A stretch of 13,807 nucleotides of DNA from Acidobacteriota bacterium (GTDB taxonomy: Bacteria; Acidobacteriota; Terriglobia; Terriglobales; Acidobacteriaceae): positions 1,636-15,442 of the forward strand of contig QIAK01000141.1 of NCBI GenBank assembly GCA_003225515.1. Direction: 5' to 3'. Under the pieces are notes generated by a model. It saw only the letters and a list, made by a program, of their open reading frames with translations. It was not told the origin of the DNA and made no database searches. The number at the start of each line of letters is the position of its first letter. Positions within the stretch are counted from its first letter, which is position 1. This document shows positions 6,413 to 13,371 of this stretch, in pieces. The translations under genes and the position numbers were made by a program.

Positions 6413-6439
6413 CAGCCGGCGATTCCGGCCTGTTTTTTT
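6413..6439 (+). terminator. Orphan rho-independent terminator (plus strand)
   Basis: A GC-rich stem (cagccgg / ccggcctg, 6413-6419 with 6425-6432, one bulge) with the loop cgatt is followed by seven T. It faces plus, yet no plus-strand gene ends here: to the left lies the upstream region and start of the minus-strand LPKTA gene. It could end a small or antisense RNA, or block transcription coming from that side. Confidence 0.6.
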
Positions 6440-6571
6440 GAACCGTGGAAAGTTGTTCGCAGGCAAGTATCGAGCAATTGCACTTCGATTGCTGATCAAT
6501 ATTGACCGCTCTACTGCTTGTGGAGTTTCGCGGTGAGCGTCTGAGATGGCCTCCGCACGACCCGAGCAATA

Positions 6572-6919
6572 GTGATCAGACATACCAGACTTCAAAACCT
6601 TAGCATCGTGCAGTTAGATCTTCCTTGGGGGAATTTCAATGCGAAAACAATATCTTCACCTTTCCGCTCATGTGACGCATGCGACGGCCCAGTCATCGCT
6701 GGCTCATTGGGGGTGCGCGAGAACGAAATATCGAAAGAGACTGACATCCGGCAAGTGGGAGCGATCTGTCTCTCGTGCGGCCGTCGGCAATGTGCAGCGA
6801 CCGAACCAGCACGCGCCCGTCACTTGATGCCGATGGAGTGGTCGCCCGCGGACGCAGGCCAGGCTTCTCGCGTGACAAGCTCTTTCGTGAAAGCGCTGAA
6901 TCTCGCTGAACTGCATTGA
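6572..6919 (+). CDS. Probable CxxC zinc-binding protein
   Basis: 115 codons from a GTG at 6572 to TGA at 6919. The supported part is C-D-A-C-D-G-P-V-I-A-G-S-L-G-V-R-E-N-E-I, then S-K-E-T-D-I-R-Q-V-G-A-I-C-L-S-C-G-R-R-Q. It has two CxxC pairs about 30 residues apart, as in a zinc ribbon whose strands between the knuckles are long. It then reads ...A-R-H-L-M-P-M-E-W. Codon use in this frame is gene-like, with C/G-rich third positions. The start is weak: neither 6572 nor the GTG at 6608 has a Shine-Dalgarno, and the first 30 residues look unstructured. A competing ATG at 6639 with GGGGG upstream opens another frame without motifs, so a frameshifted gene is possible. Function unknown. Confidence 0.5.
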   Translation: MIRHTRLQNLSIVQLDLPWGNFNAKTISSPFRSCDACDGPVIAGSLGVRENEISKETDIRQVGAICLSCGRRQCAATEPARARHLMPMEWSPADAGQASRVTSSFVKALNLAELH

Positions 6920-6947
6920 AGCAGCCTGCAAAAACTGCAAAGTCGAA

Positions 6948-6967
6948 CTGAGCTATCTTGCTCAGAC
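6948..6967 (+). repeat. Dispersed repeat with palindrome CTGAGC-N6-GCTCAG, copy 1
   Basis: tgagctatcttgctcagac (6949-6967) is identical over 19 bases to 13616-13634. It contains an inverted repeat CTGAGC-tatctt-GCTCAG (6948-6965), the shape of a dimeric regulator site, and lies 158 nt before the start of the YXWGXW gene. Confidence 0.6.
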
Positions 6968-7125
6968 CCTGACCTCTCGAAGGTGAGAAGGTCTATATCA
7001 GAATCATTTGCGAACGGGACAAAGTCTCCACGTCTCGTAGGAAAATCACCCCACTCCATCCGCGCAGCCCGCAGCAGCACAGTATCACCGGGCACGCGAA
7101 GGATCATCGGGCAAAAGGAATCACA

Positions 7126-8190
7126 ATGAGTATCACCCGCTCTATTCGTTCGTCGCTGTTCGCGCTGGCACTGCTCGTCATCTCCGCCGCAGGCTTCGCG
7201 CAAATCAGCATCTCCGTATCATTCGCTCCGCCGGAATTGCCGGTCTACGAGCAACCGCTGCTGCCTGGCGACGGCTACATCTGGACGCCTGGCTATTGGG
7301 CCTACGCGGGCGATGACGACGGTTATTATTGGGTCCCGGGCACCTGGGTCATGGCTCCGGAACCGGGACTGCTGTGGACTCCCGCCTATTGGAGCTGGGG
7401 CGGCAATGGATATGTTTTCAATAACGGCTACTGGGGCCAGCAGGTAGGTTTCTATGGCGGCGTCAGTTATGGCTATGGATACTACGGCGACGGCTATCAA
7501 GGTGGACGCTGGCAGAACGGGCAGTTCTACTACAACCGTTCGGTGAGCAACGTTAATGTCACGAACATCCACAACGTGTACAACACAACTGTGATCAACA
7601 ACACCACCACAATCAACCGTGTCAGCTACAACGGCGGTAACGGTGGCATCAGCGCACGTCCTACTGCTCAGCAAGAATCGGTGGTACACGAGAGGCACAT
7701 CCCGCCAGTCGCTGCTCAAACGCAACATGAGCAGGCTGCCCGCACGAATCCAGAGCAGCGAGCCTCCATGAACCATGGCAGGCCCGCAGTCGCCGCGACT
7801 CCGAAGCCGGGGGCATTCAGCGACCACGCCGTTGTACACGCGAAACAAACGGGGACGCCTTATAACCCTCCGGTGAATCGTGCGGCGGTTCAGCCAACAG
7901 TGAACACGCCGGCCGCACATCAAGGGAATGCTGGTCGCTCCGATCGGCCTGCTGCGAATCGTCAGCCGGAGTCGAACCGCGCGCCGTCAGCACGACCGAA
8001 CCAACCGGAGCGAAATAAACTGGAACCCAGCCGACAGCCCACAGCGCAGCCGGAACGACAGCCCGAACGCTCGGCTGCGCCGGAAGCACGGGCACAACAA
8101 CGACAACAGCACGCGCAGTCCGCACCGAACAAGCCGGAAGAGAAGAAGTCTCGTGAGGAAAAGCCTAAGCAGAACGAAAAACCGCAGTAG
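7126..8190 (+). CDS. YXWGXW-repeat secreted protein with long disordered tail
   Basis: 354 residues; AAGGA lies 7 nt before the ATG. Residues 1-25 are a signal peptide ending G-F-A-Q. About 50-105 carries the aromatic repeats: W-T-P-G-Y-W (53-58), W-V-P-G-T-W (69-74), W-T-P-A-Y-W-S-W-G (84-92) and G-Y-W-G (101-104). A Gly/Tyr-rich stretch follows (110-138), then an Asn/Val/Thr-rich segment (139-165). From about 175 to the end it is Pro/Gln/Glu/Arg-rich, ending almost wholly K/E/P/Q. The repeats match the YXWGXW family of bacterial envelope proteins, whose function is not settled. The tail resembles an extended, charged spacer. The next gene follows after 38 bp, probably in one transcript ending at 8515-8546. 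The palindromic repeat at 6948 lies upstream. Confidence 0.9.
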   Translation: MSITRSIRSSLFALALLVISAAGFAQISISVSFAPPELPVYEQPLLPGDGYIWTPGYWAYAGDDDGYYWVPGTWVMAPEPGLLWTPAYWSWGGNGYVFNNGYWGQQVGFYGGVSYGYGYYGDGYQGGRWQNGQFYYNRSVSNVNVTNIHNVYNTTVINNTTTINRVSYNGGNGGISARPTAQQESVVHERHIPPVAAQTQHEQAARTNPEQRASMNHGRPAVAATPKPGAFSDHAVVHAKQTGTPYNPPVNRAAVQPTVNTPAAHQGNAGRSDRPAANRQPESNRAPSARPNQPERNKLEPSRQPTAQPERQPERSAAPEARAQQRQQHAQSAPNKPEEKKSREEKPKQNEKPQ

Positions 8191-8228
8191 CAGGGCGGCA
8201 TCTAAGCTTAAGACTGAGAGGACGAGCG

Positions 8229-8468
8229 ATGACTGGAAACCCAAGTACCATCCTGGTTGGAACCGTAGAAAAGATCATTAAACCTCGTGTTCCGAGTGAA
8301 CCTGAAAGAGCGCAGATTGCGGTTGAAGGAGCCGACCACCTTTACAAGGAACTCCGTATCGAAAACGCGCTGACCGATGCCAGAGGTAATGAAGTCCAAC
8401 TAAAGGTGGGAGCCAAACTGGAGCTGACAGTCGAGGCCGACGTGAAAGACGTAATCAAGAAGACGTAA
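8229..8468 (+). CDS. Small conserved protein, 79 aa, unknown function
   Basis: 79 residues with GAGGACGAGCG before the ATG. The sequence T-V-E-K-I-I-K-P...P-E-R-A-Q-I-A-V-E-G-A-D-H-L-Y-K-E-L-R-I-E-N, then L-T-D-A-R-G-N-E-V-Q-L-K-V-G-A-K-L-E-L-T-V-E-A, reads as a small all-beta cytosolic domain without signal peptide or cysteines. I recall similar short hypothetical proteins in Acidobacteriota but know no function. The 38-bp gap and shared terminator make it the second gene of the YXWGXW transcript. Confidence 0.85.
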   Translation: MTGNPSTILVGTVEKIIKPRVPSEPERAQIAVEGADHLYKELRIENALTDARGNEVQLKVGAKLELTVEADVKDVIKKT

Positions 8469-8514
8469 TCGAGAAGACCGATAACGACGGCCTACAACGT
8501 AGATTTGTAGTTTG

Positions 8515-8546
8515 GGAATCCTCGATTTTTCGAGGGTTCCTTTTTT
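8515..8546 (+). terminator. Strong rho-independent terminator
   Basis: GGAATCCTCGA (8515-8525) pairs with TCGAGGGTTCC (8530-8540), an 11-bp stem with one G-T pair and a tttt loop, followed by TTTTTT. It ends the transcript of 7126-8468, 46 nt after the last stop. It has no T-tract on the other strand, so it serves plus-strand transcription only. Confidence 0.92.
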
Positions 8547-8549
8547 ACT

Positions 8550-9269
8550 TTAGTCGTGGAGAACGACATTGAGCAGCGAACTGTGGACCTGCAGAGCGCC
8601 TTCCGCTCCTCCGGCGTAGTGAATGAAGCCCAACTTCCTGAATCGGTTCATAAAGAAGCTTACGCGCGAACGGGTCGTCCCGACCATCTCAGCGAGCGTT
8701 TCCTGGCTCATCTTGGGAACCACGGTTTCGGGAATGCCCTCCTTGCCAAAGTGAGCGAGTAAGAGCAACACGCGGGCCAGACGCTTTTCGCTGGAATTGA
8801 AAAGTTGGTCGACAAGGTCCTCTTCGTACCGTATATTGCGCCCCAGCAAATAGGCTACGAACATTTCAGACAGCGCAGGCTCACGATGAAGAGCCTCCAT
8901 CATGACCTTCTTCTCTATTCGGAGAATCTCGCAATCTGTCATCGCCGCGGCTGAGCCCATTCTTAATAGCTGGCCAGCCAACGAACCCTCCCCGAAGAAG
9001 TTTCCCTGGTTGACGATCGCAATGGTTGCTTCTTTGCCGATCTTCGACACAACGGTGAGCCTGACTTTGCCTTTTTGCACGTAAAAAATGGCATCGGCTG
9101 CATCCCCTTGCGCAAATATCATCTGCTTCTTGAGAACCGCGAGAATCTTCCTGCCCTCGCCGATGGTTGCGAGAAACACATCGGAATCGAATCTAGCGTT
9201 CTTCTTGGCTGCAATTAAGAGGGGACAGGAACTGCACGGTTTAAGTACATTTGGCGCGGGGATTTCCAA
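8550..9269 (-). CDS. Crp/Fnr-family transcription regulator
   Basis: 239 residues from a TTG at 9269, the first possible start after an in-frame TGA at 9273-9275. No Shine-Dalgarno is seen, and a GTG near residue 31 is an alternative. About 31-125 is the cyclic-nucleotide-binding fold: F-A-Q-G-D-A-A-D-A-I-F-Y-V-Q-K-G-K-V at 52-69 and F-F-G-E-G-S-L-A-G-Q at 91-100. The R-S/T-A phosphate contact of true Crp is R103-M-G-S here, so cAMP is unlikely to be the ligand. A dimerisation helix (about 126-160) leads to the winged HTH (about 186-218): S-Q-E-T-L-A-E-M-V-G-T-T-R-S-R-V-S-F-F-M-N. N-terminal C-S-S-C alone is not the four-cysteine FNR cluster. Target genes are unknown. Confidence 0.93.
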   Translation of the reverse strand: MEIPAPNVLKPCSSCPLLIAAKKNARFDSDVFLATIGEGRKILAVLKKQMIFAQGDAADAIFYVQKGKVRLTVVSKIGKEATIAIVNQGNFFGEGSLAGQLLRMGSAAAMTDCEILRIEKKVMMEALHREPALSEMFVAYLLGRNIRYEEDLVDQLFNSSEKRLARVLLLLAHFGKEGIPETVVPKMSQETLAEMVGTTRSRVSFFMNRFRKLGFIHYAGGAEGALQVHSSLLNVVLHD

Positions 9270-9388
9270 GAATCAGCGCAACGCTCGCGGGACTGTTCGA
9301 GCACGTCGATCTTGGCTTTAGGTCTTGCTACTTCATTCGGGAGGAGCACGGCATCAGTGTACCACCGCGTACGTAATAGTGTCCCCTT

Positions 9389-9396
9389 TTGCTCAG
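9389..9396 (+). promoter_or_regulatory. TTGCTCAG motif before the 56-aa gene
   Basis: Extended match ttgctcagac to the right half of the 19-bp repeat (14 of 19 positions overall). It starts exactly 64 nt before the ATG at 9453, the same distance as at 3787/3851. It lies between the divergent Crp-type and 56-aa genes. Regulatory role inferred. Confidence 0.4.
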
Positions 9397-9452
9397 ACAG
9401 CACTACAGCGTTAACCGTAGACTTGGGGTATCAGAAACGGAGGCCCCCCAAC

Positions 9453-9623
9453 ATGGCCCCGAACCCTAAAGACCAGTTATGGTATTCACTCGCGGAACAA
9501 GCCAGCCAAGAGTCTGACCCGACAAAACTCCTCGAACTGATAGGACAGCTCTGCGCTGCATTGGATGCACGCCCGACAGCACACGCTGCACGCCCCACAG
9601 CACACAATGAAAAGCAAGCCTGA
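9453..9623 (+). CDS. Small protein, 56 aa, with 6-residue tandem repeat at its end
   Basis: GGAGG precedes the ATG by 9 nt, clearly deciding this start over longer readings of the frame. The protein runs M-A-P-N-P-K-D-Q-L-W-Y-S-L-A-E-Q-A-S-Q-E, then S-D-P-T-K-L-L-E-L-I-G-Q-L-C-A-A-L-D. It is a two-helix unit typical of tiny acidobacterial proteins (A-E-Q-A-S-x-E-x-D-P-x-K-L). The C-terminus repeats A-R-P-T-A-H twice with one Ala between, copied at DNA level (gcacgccc[g/c]acagcacac). It is divergent from the Crp-type gene and convergent with the 57-aa zinc-finger gene. Function unknown. Confidence 0.75.
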   Translation: MAPNPKDQLWYSLAEQASQESDPTKLLELIGQLCAALDARPTAHAARPTAHNEKQA

Positions 9624-9636
9624 CTTTTTGGGCTTG
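9615..9636 (-). terminator. Weak hairpin between convergent small genes
   Basis: CAAGCC (9615-9620) / GGCTTG (9631-9636) with a 10-nt loop; on the minus strand it is followed by cttttcatt. It lies just past the stop of the 9644-9817 gene and could end its transcript, but stem and T-tract are short. Confidence 0.35.
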
Positions 9637-9643
9637 GTCCTTT

Positions 9644-9817
9644 CTACAAAGTGTGGCAACTCTTCGATTCCTCAGAACTGAGTACCGAACCGGCCAGACG
9701 ACGATTCCGATGTGGCTCTGTGCGGGGGAGGCCTGTGCTCAGTTCGCACTTTTCTCCGGGCTTTGCGCCGCACGTAGGGCAGCGAACCGACAGGGCCGGT
9801 TTCTTTTTGGCTTTCAT
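9644..9817 (-). CDS. Small zinc-finger protein, 57 aa (C-P-x-C-G-A-x-P-G-x-x-C type)
   Basis: 57 codons from the ATG at 9817, directly after an in-frame TAA, so this is the first possible start. The Shine-Dalgarno is poor. Sequence: a Lys-rich start, V-R-C-P-T-C-G-A-K-P-G-E-K-C-E, then G-L-P-R-T-E-P-H-R-N-R-R-L-A. Three cysteines at 13, 16 and 24 plus His37 give a CCCH site. The pattern CPxCGA-PG--C...G-P---HxxR recurs in small zinc-finger proteins of actinobacteria, acidobacteria and their phages; its role is not known to me. The plus-strand frames over the same bases lack such motifs. It lies convergent to the 56-aa gene with a 20-bp gap. Confidence 0.72.
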   Translation of the reverse strand: MKAKKKPALSVRCPTCGAKPGEKCELSTGLPRTEPHRNRRLAGSVLSSEESKSCHTL

Positions 9818-9912
9818 GCCTTACACAATGGACCGTTGCTCCCCAACAAAATGGTCAATAGTGATCAGTCCGTATCTCCACTTCGTTAAATAATCACAAC
9901 AGATAAATTTCA

Positions 9913-9924
9913 ACCAGCGCTGGT
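9913..9924. promoter_or_regulatory. 12-bp perfect palindrome upstream of the glycosyltransferase operon
   Basis: ACCAGCGCTGGT is self-complementary and lies 68 nt before the ATG at 9993, followed by gttgtttttt. It could be an operator or, with the T-tract, a very short terminator for a transcript from the left. The sequence alone does not decide. Confidence 0.3.
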
Positions 9925-9992
9925 GTTGTTTTTTGGCCATCTAGCAATTGGCCCAGTTTTCGTATGCCGCTTTCCATCGAGTCAGGGAAACA

Positions 9993-11270
9993 ATGTCGTT
10001 ATCGAATGCCTTAGAACCGACGACCCTTTTGGAAGTTGCCGGGTCGCGCTCTCTCATTCGGGAGGAGGCAATCCCAACTCGCGTCCGATTGCACCCAAAG
10101 GGATCTCTGCCGAGTCGAATCGCGGTGATCGGAAACTATCTTCCGCGCCATTGCGGAATCGCCACATTTACAACTGATTTGTGCAGTGCCATTTCCTCGG
10201 AGTATGGGACTGCTCGGCTGTTGGCCCTCCCGGTAAACGATACCGAGGAAGGGTATGACTACCCTTCACGCGTGCGATGGTCGCTGACCCAGGACGACGT
10301 GAGGTCTTATGAGGAAGCGGCTGACTTCCTGAATTTCAACAATATCGACATGGTGTGCCTGCAGCACGAGTATGGAATCTTCGGTGGTCCGGCCGGGAGC
10401 AATATCCTGCATTTGCTGCGCCGCCTCAAGATGCCCGTGGTGACAGCGCTACATACGGTTCTGCGCGAGCCTGACCCGAACCAGTTGATGGTCATGGAAG
10501 AGATAGCCGAACTCTCGGATCGCCTGATTGTCATGAGTCAGCTGTCGTCCCAGTTCCTGCAAGAAATCTTTAAGGTACCCGGAAGCAAAATCGACATGGT
10601 GCCGCACGGAGTACCCGACCTCCCATTTCTGGACCCCAACTTCTACAAGGATCGGTTTGGTGTGGAAGGAAAAGCAGTTCTGCTCACGTTCGGCCTGCTC
10701 TCGCCCAACAAGGGAATCGAAAACGTAATTCAGGCGTTGCCGCAGATTCTTTCCAAGCACAAGAATGTTGCGTACATCGTCGCAGGCGCGACCCACCCTC
10801 ACATCCTCCGCCGCGAGGGAGACAAGTATCGAGCCAGTTTGCAGGCTTTGGCGAAAGACATAGGAGTGGAAGCGCAAGTGATCTTCCATAACCGTTTTGT
10901 CAGCCCGGAAGAGATGCTCGAATTCATTGGAGCTGCCGACATTTACATCACTCCATATCGCCACGAGGCACAGGTAGTTTCTGGAACACTTGCCTATGCG
11001 CTGGGTGCGGGCAAGGCTATCATCTCGACTCCATATTGGCACGCGATCGAGTTGCTGGATGACCGCAGAGGTGCGCTCGTTCCATTCCAGAATCCCGAGG
11101 CAATTGCGCATAAGACAATCGAACTGTTGGACACTCCTGCGGCAAGCGCGCTTACCTGTTCGCGCGAGAGATGGTATGGAAACGAGTGGCGCAAGGTTAC
11201 ATGGAAAGTTTTGCGCGGGTCCGCAGTGACCGCATGGAAGCTCCAAAAGTGCAATTCGCCGCCCGAATGA
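9993..11270 (+). CDS. GT4-type glycosyltransferase, N-terminal part of a split fusion gene
   Basis: 425 residues from the ATG at 9993 (AGGGA 5 nt upstream); an in-frame TTG at 9948 has no ribosome-binding site. N-terminal Rossmann domain: R-I-A-V-I-G-N-Y-L-P-R-H-C-G-I-A-T-F-T at 42-60 with the G-I-A-T-F nucleotide loop, then V-C-L-Q-H-E-Y-G-I-F-G-G-P near 121-133. C-terminal domain: T-F-G-L-L-S-P-N-K-G-I-E at 232-243, V-P-H-G-V at 203-207, and Y-R-H-E-A-Q-V-V-S-G-T-L-A-Y-A-L-G-A-G at 322-340 with the donor-binding Glu325. Real similarity stops near residue 383. The last 40 residues are an out-of-frame reading of family sequence that continues in the next frame. The enzyme likely transfers a sugar from a nucleotide donor in the cytoplasm; the partnership with GH130 hints at mannose chemistry (inference). 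Confidence 0.88.
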   Translation: MSLSNALEPTTLLEVAGSRSLIREEAIPTRVRLHPKGSLPSRIAVIGNYLPRHCGIATFTTDLCSAISSEYGTARLLALPVNDTEEGYDYPSRVRWSLTQDDVRSYEEAADFLNFNNIDMVCLQHEYGIFGGPAGSNILHLLRRLKMPVVTALHTVLREPDPNQLMVMEEIAELSDRLIVMSQLSSQFLQEIFKVPGSKIDMVPHGVPDLPFLDPNFYKDRFGVEGKAVLLTFGLLSPNKGIENVIQALPQILSKHKNVAYIVAGATHPHILRREGDKYRASLQALAKDIGVEAQVIFHNRFVSPEEMLEFIGAADIYITPYRHEAQVVSGTLAYALGAGKAIISTPYWHAIELLDDRRGALVPFQNPEAIAHKTIELLDTPAASALTCSRERWYGNEWRKVTWKVLRGSAVTAWKLQKCNSPPE

Positions 11271-12367
11271 TTCCAAAATCGTTGGACCAGTTACCGGAAT
11301 TGAAGGTGGATCATCTGCATCGTCTAACCGACGATACCGGAATGCTGCAGCACTCGATCTTCACGATCCCGAACCGTCGGGAGGGATACACCACGGACGA
11401 CAATGCGCGCGCGCTCATTTTCGCAGTGCTGCTGGGGCAAGAGGAAAAACGACATTCTGGCCAGGTCAATCCATCTACGGAGAGATTGGCGCTCTGTTAT
11501 TCAGCATTCCTGGAACATGCCTACAACCCAGAGAAGGGTAGGTTCAGGAATTTCCTTCGCTATGATCGCCGGTGGAAGGAACCTGTCGGTTCCGAAGATT
11601 CCCATGGACGCGCTTTGTGGGCTCTAGGAACGGTTCTGGGGCGATCGAAAGATGATGGACTGAGGGGCGCAGCCGGGCGGCTGTTTGAATTTTCGCTTCC
11701 TGCGGCGGTGGAGTTCAGCAGTCCGCGGGCCTGGGCGTATACCCTGCTCGGAATTCAAGAATACCTTGATTCGTATCCGGGAGATCGCGATGCGCAGAAG
11801 GTGCGATCTTCGCTCAGCCACCGATTGCTCGAAATGTACGAGTCAATCCGGCGACCGGATTGGAAATGGTTTGAGAACATTCTGGCCTATGGCAATGCAA
11901 GACTGCCCCAAGCCCTGCTGCTGGTAGGCTCAGCTTGCTCGGATGATCGCATGGTTACTGCTGGACTCGAATCGCTAGATTGGCTATCAACAGAGCAGCA
12001 CTGCGAAATTAACCGCCACTTTGTTCCGATCGGTTCGCAAGGCTTCTATCGCCAGAATGGTGAGAGTGCCCGCTTCGATCAGCAGCCACTTGAAGCAGCG
12101 GGCGCGGTTTCTGCTTGTTTGCATGCATATCGCGTAACGGGCGACAGCCGATGGCGCGGCGAAGCCTGGTCAGCTTTCAACTGGTTTCTTGGCGACAACG
12201 ATCTACAACTGGCTCTTTATGATTCCGCGACAGGCGGCTGTCGTGATGGCCTGCATCCCGACCGTGCTAATGAAAACCAAGGAGCAGAGTCAACGCTGTC
12301 GTTCCTGATGGCACTCCTCGAAATGCGCTCGCTGCAAGAGCCAGAACAAAAGGAAATCCTTTCATGA
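11267..12367 (+). CDS. Six-hairpin (alpha/alpha-barrel-like) domain, C-terminal part of the split glycosyltransferase fusion
   Basis: The frame is open from before 11144 and codes family sequence from K-R-A-Y-L-F-A-R-E-M-V-W (11144-11179), so it is the continuation of the glycosyltransferase. Possible separate starts are ATGs at 11171, 11234 and 11267. I chose 11267 (366 aa) because it overlaps the upstream stop as ATGA, allowing coupling, and lies before the conserved core. None has a good Shine-Dalgarno. Motifs: T-D-D-T-G-M-L-Q-H-S-I-F-T-I-P-N, G-Y-T-T-D-D-N-A-R-A-L, S-E-D-S-H-G-R-A-L-W-A-L-G, R-F-D-Q-Q-P-L-E-A and T-G-G-C-R-D-G-L-H-P-D. Together they suggest an alpha/alpha-barrel of the epimerase or glycosidase type. 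In relatives I recall, this domain is fused to the GT4 part in one chain of about 780 residues. The exact activity is unknown. Confidence 0.82.
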   Translation: MIPKSLDQLPELKVDHLHRLTDDTGMLQHSIFTIPNRREGYTTDDNARALIFAVLLGQEEKRHSGQVNPSTERLALCYSAFLEHAYNPEKGRFRNFLRYDRRWKEPVGSEDSHGRALWALGTVLGRSKDDGLRGAAGRLFEFSLPAAVEFSSPRAWAYTLLGIQEYLDSYPGDRDAQKVRSSLSHRLLEMYESIRRPDWKWFENILAYGNARLPQALLLVGSACSDDRMVTAGLESLDWLSTEQHCEINRHFVPIGSQGFYRQNGESARFDQQPLEAAGAVSACLHAYRVTGDSRWRGEAWSAFNWFLGDNDLQLALYDSATGGCRDGLHPDRANENQGAESTLSFLMALLEMRSLQEPEQKEILS

Positions 12368-13371
12368 CCGTACCCGCAGAAAAGCAGGTAAGCCTGCTGA
12401 GCACTCGCTTCGAACCGCTACTTCATCGTCACCCCACGAACCCGATCCTGACAAGTGCGGACTGGCCCTATCCCATTAACAGCGTCTTCAATGCGGGCGC
12501 AACGCTCCTTGCAGACGGAACGACTCTGCTGCTTTGTCGCGTGGAAGATCGTCGCGGACTGTCGCATCTCTGCGCCGCGCGATCTCCCAACGGAGTCGAT
12601 GGATGGCAGATCGATAGCGAGCCCACATTGATGTCCGACTCCAAGAACCATCCGGAGGAAATATGGGGCATCGAGGATCCTCGTATCACGTTCGTTCCCG
12701 AACTGCAGAAGTACGTCGTCACTTATACCTCTTACTCGCGGGGCGGCCCCGGCGTATCGCTCGCTCTAACCAAAGACTTCCGCACCTTCGAACGCTACGG
12801 CGTTATCATGCCGCCGGATGACAAAGACTCCGCACTTCTGCCTCGGCGAATCGACGGATGCTGGGCGCTAATTCATCGACCCATGACAACGCTCGGGTCG
12901 CACATGTGGATTTCCTATTCACCTGATCTGCGCTATTGGGGCCGCCATAGACTTATGCTGGAAGCTCGCCGCGGAGCCTGGTGGGATGCCAACAAAATCG
13001 GATTGTCACCGCCGCCAATCGAGACGTCCAGAGGATGGCTGGTGTTCTACCACGGGGTAAGACATACGCCCTCGGGCTGTCTGTATCGTTTGGGCTTGGC
13101 CCTGTTCGATCTGGAGAACCCCGAGAAATGCCTCCTCCGAGGAGATTCGTGGATTTTCGGGCCCGAAGCGGAGTACGAGCGCCACGGCGACGTGGATGAC
13201 GTCGTGTTCCCGTGCGGATACACGATGGACGCGGATGGTGACACGCTCAACATCTATTACGGAGCAGCGGATTGCTCGATCGCGTTGGCTCGTGCCAGTG
13301 TAAAATCGTTACTCGATTGGCTCGACGTTAACGGAAATTGCGAACGCCGCCAGCGCGCGCAGGATTTATGA
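12364..13371 (+). CDS. GH130-family glycoside phosphorylase/hydrolase
   Basis: 335 residues; the ATG overlaps the preceding stop as ATGA. It has the five-bladed beta-propeller signatures of GH130: N-P-I-L (27-30), the first-blade stretch F-N-A-G-A-T...L-C-R-V-E-D-R-R-G (42-65) and catalytic Asp105 in W-G-I-E-D-P-R. Further signatures are the phosphate-side residues H171-R-P, K211-I-G and Y229-H-G, and the closing I-Y-Y-G-A-A-D (297-303). Family members phosphorolyse or hydrolyse beta-mannosides (for example beta-1,4-mannooligosaccharides or mannosylglucose), releasing mannose-1-phosphate. With no signal peptide it acts in the cytoplasm. Coupling to a glycosyltransferase suggests linked building and recycling of a mannoside, which is inference. 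The C-terminal 15 residues are Arg-rich and not conserved-looking. Confidence 0.93.
   Translation: MTVPAEKQVSLLSTRFEPLLHRHPTNPILTSADWPYPINSVFNAGATLLADGTTLLLCRVEDRRGLSHLCAARSPNGVDGWQIDSEPTLMSDSKNHPEEIWGIEDPRITFVPELQKYVVTYTSYSRGGPGVSLALTKDFRTFERYGVIMPPDDKDSALLPRRIDGCWALIHRPMTTLGSHMWISYSPDLRYWGRHRLMLEARRGAWWDANKIGLSPPPIETSRGWLVFYHGVRHTPSGCLYRLGLALFDLENPEKCLLRGDSWIFGPEAEYERHGDVDDVVFPCGYTMDADGDTLNIYYGAADCSIALARASVKSLLDWLDVNGNCERRQRAQDL

Noticed and set aside
6496..6505. Palindrome TCAATATTGA as an FNR/Crp-type site
   Set aside because: The spacing does not fit the TTGAT-N4-ATCAA consensus; a single 10-bp AT-rich palindrome is expected by chance in a window this size.
7219..7923. 234-aa minus-strand frame inside the YXWGXW gene
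   Set aside because: It is an antisense shadow of a repetitive, biased coding sequence; its Val/Arg-rich content mirrors the plus-strand codons.
10449..11276. 275-aa minus-strand frame opposite the glycosyltransferase
   Set aside because: The plus strand carries clear GT4 motifs throughout; the antisense frame has none.
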